DNA of 64,000 nt from Ancylomarina longa (GTDB lineage Bacteria; Bacteroidota; Bacteroidia; Bacteroidales; Marinifilaceae). The stretch is from assembly GCF_003996985.1 (NCBI RefSeq), contig NZ_RJJX01000001.1:62001-126000 (forward strand), given 5' to 3'. Each line of letters opens with the position of its first letter. The first letter of the stretch is position 1. This document shows positions 27,224-36,576 of this stretch, in pieces. The notes under the pieces are model-generated. The model had not been told where the DNA came from. It searched no databases and was given only the letters and a program-made list of their open reading frames with translations. Made by a program: the position numbers and the translations under genes.

Positions 27224-30200
27224 TTAAGCCTTAATGGTTTTGCCATGACATTGCTTATATTTTTTACCACTTCCACAAGGACATGGTTCATTTCTCCCCA
27301 CTTTTTGAGCTACACGAACTGGTTCTAATTTCTTAGGAGCTTGTCTTTCTCTTCCATCACTTCCTAATTCTTCTTTTGATGTTCTTAGCTTACTCATATC
27401 CATACGTTTTCGCTCTTCTGCTTGTCGAACTTCATCCGGATCGGATAAAGGAATATGACCTTTCATTAAACTGGAAACAACATTTTTATTCACATTCTCC
27501 ACCATCGATTTAAATAAGTTGAATGACTCAAACTTATAAATCAATAGAGGATCTTTCTGTTCGTAAGAAGCATTCTGAACAGACTGCTTCAAATCATCCA
27601 TCTCCCGCAAATGTTCTTTCCAGGCTTCATCAATGGTAGCCAGAATAGAAACCTTCTCGAATGATCTTACCAAATCTTCCGCCTGTGTATCGTATGCCTT
27701 CTTTAAATTCGTAACTACCTGATACATTTTATTACCATCGGAAAAAGGAACTACAATATTCTCATAAAGATCAGCTTTCGACTCATAAACATTCTTGATT
27801 ACTGGATAAGCTTGTTTTCCAATTGATTCAGTTTTTCTATGATATGCGTCCAATACTACATCGTAAAGTCTTGGCATAATTTCTTCCGGATTTTCTTTCT
27901 TGAATTCCTCATCGCTTACAGGCGATTGAATAGAAAATGCACGAATCAATTCCATTTTAAATTCTTCATAATCAATTCCATGATTTTCATTCACGATAGC
28001 TTCCGCAACATCATACATCATATTCGCGATATCTACCTGAATACGCTCTCCAAATAAGGCATGACGACGACGTTTGTATATAACCTCACGTTGCGAGTTC
28101 ATCACATCGTCATATTCCAATAATCTTTTACGAATACCAAAGTTGTTCTCTTCCACTTTTCTCTGAGCTCTCTCAATAGACTTAGTAATCATACTATGCT
28201 GAATTACCTCACCGTCTTTCACTCCCATTCTGTCCATCAACTTCACAATTCTATCGGAACTGAACAAACGCATCAAATTATCTTCTAAGGATACAAAGAA
28301 TTGAGAAGAACCAACGTCTCCCTGACGACCTGCACGACCTCTAAGCTGACGGTCAACACGACGGGAATCGTGACGTTCCGTACCAACAATAGCTAAACCA
28401 CCAGCGGCTTTTACTTCATCAGAAAGTTTAATATCAGTACCACGACCAGCCATATTTGTTGCAATCGTAACGGTACCCTTCTGTCCTGCTTCAGCAACAA
28501 TATCTGCTTCACGCTGATGCAATTTAGCATTCAGCACATTGTGTTTGATACCACGAATCTTCAACATTCGACTTAACAACTCCGATATCTCTACAGAAGT
28601 TGTTCCCACCAAAACAGCACGTCCGTTATTTACCAAATCAACAATTTCTTCGATTACGGCATTATACTTTTCTCTTTTGGTTTTATAAACCAAGTCATCA
28701 CGGTCAGCGCGAGCAATTGGGCGATTGGTTGGAATTACCACCACTTCAAGTTTATAAATATCCCATAACTCACCAGCCTCTGTTTCAGCTGTACCAGTCA
28801 TCCCCGAAAGTTTATGATACATCCTAAAATAATTCTGCAAAGTAATGGTAGCAAAAGTCTGTGTTGCCGCTTCAATCTTCACGCTTTCCTTAGCTTCAAT
28901 TGCCTGGTGTAAACCATCGGAATAACGACGACCTTCCATGATACGTCCGGTTTGCTCATCAACGATTTTCACTTTACCATCGATTAAGACATATTCTATA
29001 TCTTTTTCGAATAAGGTGTAAGCTTTCAAAAGCTGGTTAATGGTATGTACACGTTCTGATTTCACCGAGTAACTTTGAATCAGTTCATCCTTTTTAGCCA
29101 ATTTATCTTCATCCGAAGAATCTGATTTTTCAATGGCGGCTATTTCCGATCCAATATCTGGTAAGATGAAGAAGTTGGTATCACCACTATCCTCACTTAA
29201 CAAATCGATTCCCATATCACTCAACTCAATAGAGTTGTTTTTTTCATCAATAACAAAATACAATTCATCGGTAATGATGTGCATATTCTTGTTATTTTCC
29301 TGCATATAGAAATTCTCTGTCTTCAAGAGTGTAGTCTTATTTCCCTGCTCACTCAGATACTTAATCAAAGGTTTCATCTTAGGTAAACCCTTAAATGTTC
29401 TAAGTAATAACTTAGCTCCTTCCTCCTTCTCCTTTTTATTTTCACTATTCAAAAGCCTTTTTGCATCGGTAAATATTTTCATTACCAATTCATTCTGGGC
29501 TTTCACCAATTTCTCAACCTTTGGCTTTAATTCATCAAACTGCTGATGTTCCCCTCTTGGAATCGGACCTGAAATAATTAAAGGAGTACGTGCATCATCA
29601 ATTAACACAGAGTCAACCTCGTCGACAATGGAATAGTTGTGACGACGCTGTACCAAATCTTTAGGATTGGTGGCCATATTATCACGAAGATAATCGAAAC
29701 CAAATTCGTTATTGGTACCAAAAGTAATATCGCAAGCATAAGCTGCTCTACGCTCATCAGAGTTCGGAGAATGTTTATCGATACAATCAACAGACAAACC
29801 ATGGAATTGATAAAGTGGTCCCATCCATTCCGAGTCACGTTTGGCAAGATAATCGTTCACGGTAACCAAATGAACACCACGTCCGGTAAGCGCATTCAAA
29901 AACACAGGTAATGTTGCTACCAGGGTTTTACCCTCACCAGTTGCCATCTCTGCAATCTGTCCGTGGTGTAACACAGTACCACCAATCAACTGCACATCGT
30001 AATGAATCATGTTCCAGGTAATTTCGGTACCACCCGCCAACCAGGAATTAAAATAGACAGCTTTATCACCATCAATTTGAACATTATCCATTCGTGCCGC
30101 CAAATCGCGATCAAATTGAGTAGCAGTAACTTCAATTTCCTCATTTTCGGTAAATCGACGAGCTGTATCCTTAACGATTGAAAAAGCAATAGGAAGAATT

Positions 30201-30523
30201 TCATCTAAAACTTCTTCGATTTTATCATCAATTTTAGTCTCTATTTTGTCAATCTCGTCATAGATTTCCTCTTTCTCATTCACAGAGAGACTACCTTCCT
30301 CAATTTTCGCTTTCAGGCTTTTTACTTCATCCTTTTCCGCTTGAATAAAATCCTGAATTCTCTGTCTTAACTTATCCGATTCATTACGAAGCTCGTCATT
30401 ACTTAAAACCGTAATTCTGTCGTACTCTGCCTTTATCTTTCCCAAGTAAGGACTTAACTCTTTCAAGTCTCTGTCTGATTTATTACCAAACAACTTGCTT
30501 AATGTATTATCTATAAAACCCAT
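27224..30523 (-). CDS. secA: Preprotein translocase ATPase SecA
   Basis: A 1,099-residue motor that drives proteins through SecYEG. Motifs include Walker [15 protein letters not shown] (near 188-201), the DEVDS Walker [36 protein letters not shown], and the C-terminal zinc and SecB-binding motif [14 protein letters not shown]. It is longer than the roughly 900-residue E. coli protein. The extra length is mainly an insert around residues 330-480 inside the first nucleotide-binding domain, as is usual for Bacteroidota. Confidence 0.97.
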   Translation of the reverse strand: MGFIDNTLSKLFGNKSDRDLKELSPYLGKIKAEYDRITVLSNDELRNESDKLRQRIQDFIQAEKDEVKSLKAKIEEGSLSVNEKEEIYDEIDKIETKIDDKIEEVLDEILPIAFSIVKDTARRFTENEEIEVTATQFDRDLAARMDNVQIDGDKAVYFNSWLAGGTEITWNMIHYDVQLIGGTVLHHGQIAEMATGEGKTLVATLPVFLNALTGRGVHLVTVNDYLAKRDSEWMGPLYQFHGLSVDCIDKHSPNSDERRAAYACDITFGTNNEFGFDYLRDNMATNPKDLVQRRHNYSIVDEVDSVLIDDARTPLIISGPIPRGEHQQFDELKPKVEKLVKAQNELVMKIFTDAKRLLNSENKKEKEEGAKLLLRTFKGLPKMKPLIKYLSEQGNKTTLLKTENFYMQENNKNMHIITDELYFVIDEKNNSIELSDMGIDLLSEDSGDTNFFILPDIGSEIAAIEKSDSSDEDKLAKKDELIQSYSVKSERVHTINQLLKAYTLFEKDIEYVLIDGKVKIVDEQTGRIMEGRRYSDGLHQAIEAKESVKIEAATQTFATITLQNYFRMYHKLSGMTGTAETEAGELWDIYKLEVVVIPTNRPIARADRDDLVYKTKREKYNAVIEEIVDLVNNGRAVLVGTTSVEISELLSRMLKIRGIKHNVLNAKLHQREADIVAEAGQKGTVTIATNMAGRGTDIKLSDEVKAAGGLAIVGTERHDSRRVDRQLRGRAGRQGDVGSSQFFVSLEDNLMRLFSSDRIVKLMDRMGVKDGEVIQHSMITKSIERAQRKVEENNFGIRKRLLEYDDVMNSQREVIYKRRRHALFGERIQVDIANMMYDVAEAIVNENHGIDYEEFKMELIRAFSIQSPVSDEEFKKENPEEIMPRLYDVVLDAYHRKTESIGKQAYPVIKNVYESKADLYENIVVPFSDGNKMYQVVTNLKKAYDTQAEDLVRSFEKVSILATIDEAWKEHLREMDDLKQSVQNASYEQKDPLLIYKFESFNLFKSMVENVNKNVVSSLMKGHIPLSDPDEVRQAEERKRMDMSKLRTSKEELGSDGRERQAPKKLEPVRVAQKVGRNEPCPCGSGKKYKQCHGKTIKA

Positions 30524-30715
30524 TTTGATTTTTTGATTTCAATATAAAACGAAGCATCAAATCCAAACTTAATCGGAAACATGCTAATATCTTTAAATTA
30601 ATTGTGGAAAATGATTTCTTTAACAGATTATTTTTGCAATGTTGATAGGATGTTATTATTAATTTATAGCAACACGAATCTTTACATTAAGTAGAACAAG
30701 AAAGTCATTTTGGAA

Positions 30716-31102
30716 TTAACAGAAAAAGCCTGGTGCTCTTATCTGACAGTCGCTATCCGGAATCTGTTTATAGCTATGACAAGCATAATCTGGCACAGTA
30801 GCTAAACATCGTGCTAATGGAGTATAACAGATAGAATTATTAGAAATATTTGCAGGAAATTCTGGTAATTTCTTTAAAACAGAAAAACCTTTTAGCTTGT
30901 AGATACAATCACTAGTGATTTGCTCCTTTTCTACCGGCACTAATATTGGAGAGGAATAATTCTCCTCCAAATTTTGAACATGACCCGCAAACCATTCGGC
31001 AAGTAGCAGTTGATCTACAGAAATAGCTTCGGCATTTGCAACAGGAACCGCAGCAGCGCAGCCTGTTAGCACACAAAAAACTACTATGAGGTATCTATTC
31101 AT
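30716..31102 (-). CDS. Small cysteine-rich putative lipoprotein
   Basis: About 128 residues from the ATG at 31102; a TTG at 31117 and another ATG at 31108 are possible earlier starts. It begins MNRYLIVVFCVLTGC, a short signal peptide with the lipobox LTGC, although cleavage after ANAEA is an alternative. The C-terminal half has six cysteines, which suggests disulphides outside the inner membrane. No family was recognised. It lies between secA and ferritin on the same strand. Confidence 0.6.
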   Translation of the reverse strand: MNRYLIVVFCVLTGCAAAVPVANAEAISVDQLLLAEWFAGHVQNLEENYSSPILVPVEKEQITSDCIYKLKGFSVLKKLPEFPANISNNSICYTPLARCLATVPDYACHSYKQIPDSDCQIRAPGFFC

Positions 31103-31238
31103 ATCCATCGAGACCAAAAGTAAAAAATTTTATTTGTTTCCGAATACGATTTATGAAAAATCTGACGAATACTTCTCAAAAGAAAAGCAAGCTATATCAC
31201 TATATCTCCTGCTTTTAATTTCCGATAGTAAATACAAA

Positions 31239-31260
31239 AAGCCCCACAAAAGTGAGGCTT
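31239..31260 (-). terminator. Terminator of the ferritin gene
   Basis: AAGCC-C-CAC pairs with GTG-A-GGCTT around AAAA. On the minus strand it is followed by TTTTTG, 24 nt after the stop. Confidence 0.8.
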
Positions 31261-31283
31261 ATAATTTAATTCATTTTTTTGTG

Positions 31284-31796
31284 CTATGCTTGAGTGGCAT
31301 CTACAAAAACACGCGTTTTAAACTCCTTATCCATCATATATAGTCCGTGTCCTTCACCTTTAAACATTTTAAGCTGATCGATTATCTCAGAAACAGTAGC
31401 TTCTTCTTCTACCTGCTCGTCAACGAACCATTGTAAAAAATTAACAGTTGCATGATCTCTCGCTTCTAAAGCTACTTCAGTACACTCGTTAATCATGTTA
31501 GTTACTTTTTCCTCATGCTTTAAAGTATCTTCAAAAATATCTAAAACACCATTCCATTCGGTAGCCACTTCGGCAATAGGCTCTAATAAAACACGTCCGT
31601 TTCTGTCATTCAAATAATTAACCATTTTAAGTCCATGGGTTGTTTCTTCCTGAAACTGAACTTTCATCCAATTGGCAAAACCAGGCATTCCATTTGCTGT
31701 TAAATAATTAGACATAGACAAGTAGAAATAAGCAGACCAAAACTCTGCATTAATTTGCTTATTCAATATCTCTTCAACTTTCTTACTGATAGCCAT
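31284..31796 (-). CDS. ftnA: Bacterial non-heme ferritin
   Basis: This 170-residue four-helix protein stores iron in a 24-subunit shell. Ferroxidase ligands are visible in EFWSAYFYLSMSNYL (Glu17 region), QEETTHGLKM (Glu50/His53 type), and the C-terminal FLQWFVDEQVEEE. There is no heme-binding methionine as in bacterioferritin. It is flanked downstream by its own terminator. Confidence 0.94.
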   Translation of the reverse strand: MAISKKVEEILNKQINAEFWSAYFYLSMSNYLTANGMPGFANWMKVQFQEETTHGLKMVNYLNDRNGRVLLEPIAEVATEWNGVLDIFEDTLKHEEKVTNMINECTEVALEARDHATVNFLQWFVDEQVEEEATVSEIIDQLKMFKGEGHGLYMMDKEFKTRVFVDATQA

Positions 31797-31904
31797 AATA
31801 TATAATCTTTTTAAGTGTTTCTATTTTATCCCAAAAATAGGAAGAATTACACGAACCATGCAAAAATGCTAATGTAGATTGATTCTATTTTGCATATTTC
31901 CCCT

Positions 31905-31940
31905 CCCCTGACTAAAGTCAAGGGCAATTCAAGTCAGGGG
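31905..31940. repeat. Inverted repeat CCCCTGACT/AGTCAGGGG
   Basis: Nine-base arms at 31905-31913 and 31932-31940 enclose 18 nt. The right half also contains a near-direct repeat, AGTCAAGGGCAAT then AGTCAGGGGCAAT. It lies between ferritin and the 58-nt array; role unknown. Confidence 0.5.
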
Positions 31941-32022
31941 CAATCCTCTAATTGTGATTTGTGTGCAGTAACATGTTTCATGATACCTTAATTGTTAGAA
32001 TTATAAATCATGCATGAACTAC

Positions 32023-32622
32023 ATGCTTAGCATATCCAGTATTCAAAGCCTGTTTGGATTAAATGCTTAACATCTCCAGGATGCTTAGCATATCCAGCAT
32101 ATTGAGATTCTGTTTAAATTACATGCTTAGCATCTTCGAGATGCCTAGCATATCCACTATTCAAAGCCTGTTTGAATTACATGCTTAGCATCTTTGAGAT
32201 GCTTAGCATATCCAGTATCGAAATCCTGTCTGAATTAAATGCTTAGCATCTTCGAGATGCTTAGCATATCCAGTATCCAAAGCCGGTTTGGGCTAAATGC
32301 TTAGCATCTTTGAGATGCTTAGCATATCCAATATCGAAAGCCTGTTTGGATTACATGCTTAGCATCTTTAAGATGCTTAGTATATCCATTTTCAAATCCT
32401 GTTTGAATTACATGCTTAGCATCTTTGAGATGCTTAGTATATCCAATATCGAAAGCCTGTTTGAATTAAATGCTTATCATCTTCGGGATGCTTAGCATAT
32501 CCAGTATCCAAAGCCGGTTTGGGCTAAATGCTTAGCATCTTTGAGATGCTTAGCATATCCAGTATTCAAAGCCTGTCGGAATTACATGCTTAGCATCTTT
32601 GAGATGCTTAGCATATCCAGTA
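32023..32622. repeat. REP-like tandem array, 58-nt period, ten full units plus a partial
   Basis: A 29-nt near-perfect hairpin (ATGCTTAGCATCT-TTG-AGATGCTTAGCAT, with one T-T mismatch in the stem) starts at 32063, 32123, 32181, 32239, 32297, 32355, 32412, 32470, 32528 and 32586. Between the hairpins is a roughly 29-nt linker, such as ATCCAGTATTCAAAGCCTGTTTGAATTAC. A truncated unit begins at 32023. The same palindrome recurs once beside the transposase gene at 34804, which suggests a RAYT-REP relationship. Confidence 0.85.
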
Positions 32623-32627
32623 ATTAA

Positions 32628-32671
32628 AAAACCACTAGCCTTTCTATATTAAGGAATTAGCTAGTGGTTTT
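32628..32671 (-). terminator. Terminator of the surface lipoprotein gene
   Basis: A perfect 12-bp stem (32628-32639 with 32660-32671) encloses a 20-nt loop. It is followed on the minus strand by T residues, 10 nt after the stop. Confidence 0.75.
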
Positions 32672-32680
32672 AATATTAAC

Positions 32681-34465
32681 TTATCTTACTGGCTTTTGAA
32701 GAGATTTGATTTGATCATTCTTACTTATATATGTCAATGTGCCATCAGCATGTGTTGTATAGGACAGAATTCTTCTAAGTCCCATATAGCTAATTATTCC
32801 AGAATCTGTGTCTTCATAATATTTATCATATTTTTCTATTTTAATTGTTATATCTGCTTTCATAAATAAGGAGCCTGGGGTCACTACCTGCATTGTCGCA
32901 CCGTCTATAAAATGAAGGCTTTTTTCGGGGTTGTGTTCTAAATCATCTCCAACAACAAATCCAATAATTGAATGAGGACCTCCATATTCCCCTGCCACAT
33001 ATGTTACAACAATAAACACAGGTAGATTGAACAATCCATTGTGCTTGTCTGTGAATTGAGGATCTAAATTTTGAGTAAGTGCAAGAATCAAGTGATCATA
33101 ATATTCAGAGCCTGCAATATTAATTAGGTGTTGATAGGAATACTCATTACAAGACCAACCTGGCATTTCTTTTCTTAAGAATAAAGATCCACTTAAGGCT
33201 ACTGTTCTATTTATGAAATCGCGCCTTTGCTCGACTGTTAGTTCTGGGCTTTGAAAATCGTGTGCTAGTTTATACCACACACTGTTTTTTCCTTTGGCGA
33301 TTTCGGCGTCATCTTCTGAGTTATATACCCCGTCTCTATTTACATCTCTATAAATTTCTATTGGATCTAGCGATAAATCCCCTGAGCCGTAAAAATCATT
33401 TCTTGATTTTCCTAAGTTCTCGTGGACATACCACTGAGTGAACAATCCGTATGGGTCGTTTGATGTAGGAGTTACTCGCTCATCAATTACAACTTCCATT
33501 GATTGTGTGTTCAAGTTACCATCTGAATCTAAAACATCAACAACAACATCATAAGTTCCGTAAGTCTCAAACGAATAATCAAAGATTGCTTCTTTTTCTG
33601 AAGCTAAACCTTCTTTCTCTATTTTTACTTCTCCGTTTATTTTTATTGTTGCTTTGAAAATTTTGTCCTCAAATGTTTTTGAGTTTAATTTAAATTTGTA
33701 ATTGTAGGCTGTTGCGATATCGTTTTTAATCGTTACACCTGTAGCCTCACTTTCCCAAGTTTGTATTGATGGAGTTCTGTCTTCAACTGCTAAAGTTAGA
33801 GCTCTTGTTCCGACATTTCCCTTGTCATCCGTTGCTGTTAGTGTCAATGATTTTTGGCCTGGAGTTGAATAAGTTATAAATTCTGAATATTCTACTCCTG
33901 ATTCAAAATTGTAGCTGGGTTCTTTTACTTCCCCCTCACCGTTGTCAATTTTTAATGTGGACACACCATTCTTTGAATTCACTGTTATTTTCAGTGAAAT
34001 TGTTTGGGTGTTTATGACTATTCCAGCATCTATTGACGCTTGAGTTGAGGCATATTGTAATGAAGCACTTATCCCCGGAGTTTTATCATCAACCACCACT
34101 GACTGTATTGTGGATATGGTTCCACCTTTCAAGTCAGTTAATTTCATTACTAATTCAAATTCACCTAATTCTGAATAGGTGATTTCTTTTTTGTAATTGA
34201 TGTTTGGTTGCAGTGATTTGAAAGTAAATGTTTGCCCTGCTCCGTTTTCTATAATCATTGTATAGGCTGCGTTTGCAGTTGCTGACCATTCCACTTCGTA
34301 ATTAAAAACTTCGCCTTCTGTCTTAGTATAAGTTACACCTTTTAATGTTATTTTTGGTGTAATTATTGGGTCCGGTTTTGGGTCTATTACTGGAGTATCC
34401 TTTGAACAGGATACAAAAGATAATGCTACTAAAAGCATTGCGAATAATAATGTTGATTTTTTCAT
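32681..34465 (-). CDS. Surface lipoprotein with Ig-like repeats and a unique C-terminal domain
   Basis: About 594 residues from the ATG at 34465, beginning MKKSTLLFAMLLVALSFVSCSKD with the lipobox FVSC followed by SKD. Residues 30-330 contain three or four beta-rich, PKD/Ig-like repeats, each ending in a phrase like VVDDKTPGI, LAVEDRTPSI or VVIDERVTP. The last 250 residues form a separate domain with Cys in GWSCNEYSY, His in GGPHSIIGF and Asp in LHFIDG. This order recalls thiol proteases or transglutaminases, but that is speculative. An N-terminal extension to 34504 is less likely. Confidence 0.7.
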   Translation of the reverse strand: MKKSTLLFAMLLVALSFVSCSKDTPVIDPKPDPIITPKITLKGVTYTKTEGEVFNYEVEWSATANAAYTMIIENGAGQTFTFKSLQPNINYKKEITYSELGEFELVMKLTDLKGGTISTIQSVVVDDKTPGISASLQYASTQASIDAGIVINTQTISLKITVNSKNGVSTLKIDNGEGEVKEPSYNFESGVEYSEFITYSTPGQKSLTLTATDDKGNVGTRALTLAVEDRTPSIQTWESEATGVTIKNDIATAYNYKFKLNSKTFEDKIFKATIKINGEVKIEKEGLASEKEAIFDYSFETYGTYDVVVDVLDSDGNLNTQSMEVVIDERVTPTSNDPYGLFTQWYVHENLGKSRNDFYGSGDLSLDPIEIYRDVNRDGVYNSEDDAEIAKGKNSVWYKLAHDFQSPELTVEQRRDFINRTVALSGSLFLRKEMPGWSCNEYSYQHLINIAGSEYYDHLILALTQNLDPQFTDKHNGLFNLPVFIVVTYVAGEYGGPHSIIGFVVGDDLEHNPEKSLHFIDGATMQVVTPGSLFMKADITIKIEKYDKYYEDTDSGIISYMGLRRILSYTTHADGTLTYISKNDQIKSLQKPVR

Positions 34466-34803
34466 TTTGGGACTTTTAATGATTTTATTTAGTGGTTCTA
34501 TCATTGGTATTTTTGCTTTTATTCTTTGGAGTTCTTTTTGTTAAAAAAAATTCGGTAATTGATGAAAAGCCATAAATAAATAAGCTATCACAAAGAGGAT
34601 TTGGAATATGGATGGTACATTTAACTTTAGAGTAATCATAATAGCTAGCTGTTATTGTGGGGACAATTACTATAAACAATATGTAAATATAAGTAAAAAT
34701 TTAAAGTGTTAAAATATTATTTTCAGAAAGCTAAAAAGATAAAGTACAACACAATTAGTATTTTAACACCAATGATAATAAATAATTTAGCTATCTTCAT
34801 CTC
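34466..34803. other. Intergenic region with no recognised feature
   Basis: This AT-rich spacer separates the divergent lipoprotein and RAYT genes. It probably holds both promoters, but no convincing TAnnTTTG box was fixed. The open frame at 34706-34903 overlaps the transposase start and looks spurious. Confidence 0.4.
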
Positions 34804-35394
34804 ATGCTTTTCGAAGAAGAAAAAACATATCATATTTACAATAGGAGCAACGAAGTCGTATTTTACAATAGAAGCAACTATATCTATTTTCTTAAAAAAG
34901 TAAATCGTCTTATTCGACCTTACGCAGATATACTGGCATGGTGTTTAATGCCCAATCATTTTCACTTTCTAATTGTAGTTAATGCTAAAGGTAGCCAACG
35001 AATATCTGAATTGCACAGACCGCAGGTTCAGCAATTATCCAAAAATCTGGGATCACTTCTAAGTTCATATACCCGTGCCATTAACAAAGAACAGCAACGT
35101 AGAGGTAAACTTTTTGCTCACAACACTAAGGCAAAGTGTTTAAATGATATTACACAAAATGATAATATCCTTGATAATTGCTTTCATTATATCCATCAAA
35201 ATCCTGTAAGATCAGGATTATGTGAAAATCTGCTTGATTGGGAATTTTGTTCTGTTCTTGATTATGCGGATAAAAGAAACGGGAAATTAGTGAATAAACA
35301 ATTAGCCTACGAAACCATTCATATTGATACAGATAATTTCCTTACCCAATCTAATATCCTATTGGACGAGAGACTTTTAAAAGATATATTTTAA
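34804..35394 (+). CDS. REP-associated tyrosine transposase (RAYT, Y1/HUH type)
   Basis: This 196-residue protein opens with EKTYHIYNRSNEVVFY. It has the HUH motif in WCLMPNHFHFLIVV (His-Phe-His near residues 53-55) and the catalytic tyrosine helix in NCFHYIHQNPVRSGL (near 123-137). These are marks of the IS200-like Y1 transposases domesticated as RAYTs, which act on REP hairpins as single-stranded DNA. A copy of the palindrome of the 32023-32622 array lies only about 60 nt downstream (35454-35482), as RAYT genes usually show. It is intact, with no insertion-sequence ends around it. Confidence 0.88.
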   Translation: MLFEEEKTYHIYNRSNEVVFYNRSNYIYFLKKVNRLIRPYADILAWCLMPNHFHFLIVVNAKGSQRISELHRPQVQQLSKNLGSLLSSYTRAINKEQQRRGKLFAHNTKAKCLNDITQNDNILDNCFHYIHQNPVRSGLCENLLDWEFCSVLDYADKRNGKLVNKQLAYETIHIDTDNFLTQSNILLDERLLKDIF

Positions 35395-35510
35395 CAATTA
35401 ATTGTTAGGAATACATGCTTTGCATTTCCAATATCCAAAGCCTAGCTGAGCGAAATGCTTAGCATCTTCAGGATGCTTAGCATATTCAGCATATCCAAAT
35501 CCTGTTTGGG
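35395..35510. repeat. REP-like palindrome copies beside the RAYT gene
   Basis: A degenerate half-copy (ACATGCTTTGCATTTCC, from about 35412) is followed by a full copy, AATGCTTAGCATC-TTCAG-GATGCTTAGCAT, around 35453-35482. The linker CCAAAGCCTAGCTGAGCGAA resembles linkers of the 58-nt array. The run starts with ATTGTTAGGAAT, much like the ATTGTTAGAAT at the edge of the large array (31991), so both blocks share a border sequence. Confidence 0.75.
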
Positions 35511-35606
35511 GTAGCCTAATACCGCGGACCAGGGTATTACAATACCGCAGACTGCCGCAGCCTAATACCTCGGTGCGCGGTATGGTAATACCGCAATACT
35601 ATTTTA
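35511..35606. repeat. GC-rich palindrome cluster with TAATACC motifs
   Basis: GCCTAATACC occurs at 35514-35523 and 35560-35569. TAATACC (35517-35523) pairs with GGTATTA (35533-35539), and ATACC (35565-35569) with GGTAT (35579-35583). AATACCGCA occurs further at about 35541 and 35587. The stretch is far richer in GC than its surroundings and differs from the ATGCTTAGCAT palindromes, so it may be a second REP-like family. Confidence 0.6.
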
Positions 35607-35611
35607 AACAA

Positions 35612-35645
35612 AAACAAAGCCTTTCTGCATAGAAAGGCTTTGTTT
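35612..35645 (-). terminator. Terminator of the HU-like/DUF4469 gene
   Basis: A perfect 15-bp stem (35612-35626 with 35631-35645) has a GCAT loop, 18 nt after the stop on the minus strand. Confidence 0.9.
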
Positions 35646-35663
35646 ATAATCAATTAGAAGTAA

Positions 35664-36404
35664 TTAGGCATCTACTACTAACAGATATTCAAAGATGTAG
35701 GTTCGTGGTTTCTTTAAAAATACTTTGGAAGAACTGTGCTGGGTACTAATTACCAATCGGTAATCACCAGCAACTAATCCTGTAGGAACAATAAAACTTA
35801 GTTTAGAAGGAGAGTTAGTGAGCATTGAGGTAGTTGGTACCAATATTTCTTCTTTTGTGGTTTCGTTCACCAATTTGATACCTATACCAGCCTGGTCTCC
35901 TTCTATTTTTATTCTAGTACCGATAATATTAACACCACCACCAGGAGTCAACTTACTGTTCACCTCACCTGATGTTACGTCGGTAACTGAATTAACAGCC
36001 ATTGGTGAGGCAGCCATTCCGCGAACATCAACCTTGCACGATTTTACAGCATTACGCAATTCTACTGTGGGAGTAACATGAACCGAAAGGCTGTGTTTTG
36101 CATTATCCCATTTTTCATTGTCGCCAATAAATACACCATTTACATTCAAATGAAAATATCCCAAGCCGAAATGAACCGATGCCCCATTGGCAAGTTGTTC
36201 TAAGGCAATATTTTTAAGTATTTCGTGAGCCGATTTCAATGTTGTAGCACTCAAATCGGTTCTCCGCGATACCGCAATATTTACCAAATCGTCTACAGAC
36301 AGACTTTTTGTTGTTACTACTCTACCAAATCGATCATCTTTTTGTTCGGTGATGGTTAAATCATGTAATTCTACAATCACACTGTTCTTTTCTTTAACTT
36401 CCAT
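35664..36404 (-). CDS. HU-like DNA-binding protein with DUF4469 Ig-like domain
   Basis: This 246-residue protein has an HU/IHF-like domain of the type special to Bacteroidota in its first 125 residues: SVDDLVNIAVSRRTDLSATTLKSAHEILKNIALEQLANGASVHFGLGYF... A DUF4469-type beta domain follows (near 150-245), with GGGVNIIGTRIKIEGDQAGIGIKL and LVAGDYRLVISTQ. Bacteroidota often encode many of these; they probably shape the nucleoid or bind special sites. It is transcribed alone. Confidence 0.82.
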   Translation of the reverse strand: MEVKEKNSVIVELHDLTITEQKDDRFGRVVTTKSLSVDDLVNIAVSRRTDLSATTLKSAHEILKNIALEQLANGASVHFGLGYFHLNVNGVFIGDNEKWDNAKHSLSVHVTPTVELRNAVKSCKVDVRGMAASPMAVNSVTDVTSGEVNSKLTPGGGVNIIGTRIKIEGDQAGIGIKLVNETTKEEILVPTTSMLTNSPSKLSFIVPTGLVAGDYRLVISTQHSSSKVFLKKPRTYIFEYLLVVDA

Positions 36405-36576
36405 AATACAATAAATTTATTTATTCAGAAATAAGATGCTGTCTAAAACAATAAAAATGTAAAATACTTTTCCTGTTTTTCAGTATCTTTGATAATAAAA
36501 TAACAAGTATGAAGTTAGATTAGTCTGACAAATAACTGTTTAATAATCCGGACTATTAATTTAACATTCCGAACCT

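Noticed and set aside
32023-32622. CRISPR array
   Set aside because: The repeating unit is itself a hairpin plus a similar, not unique, linker; the period of 58 nt comes from near-identical whole units rather than constant repeats with diverse spacers, and no cas gene is present.
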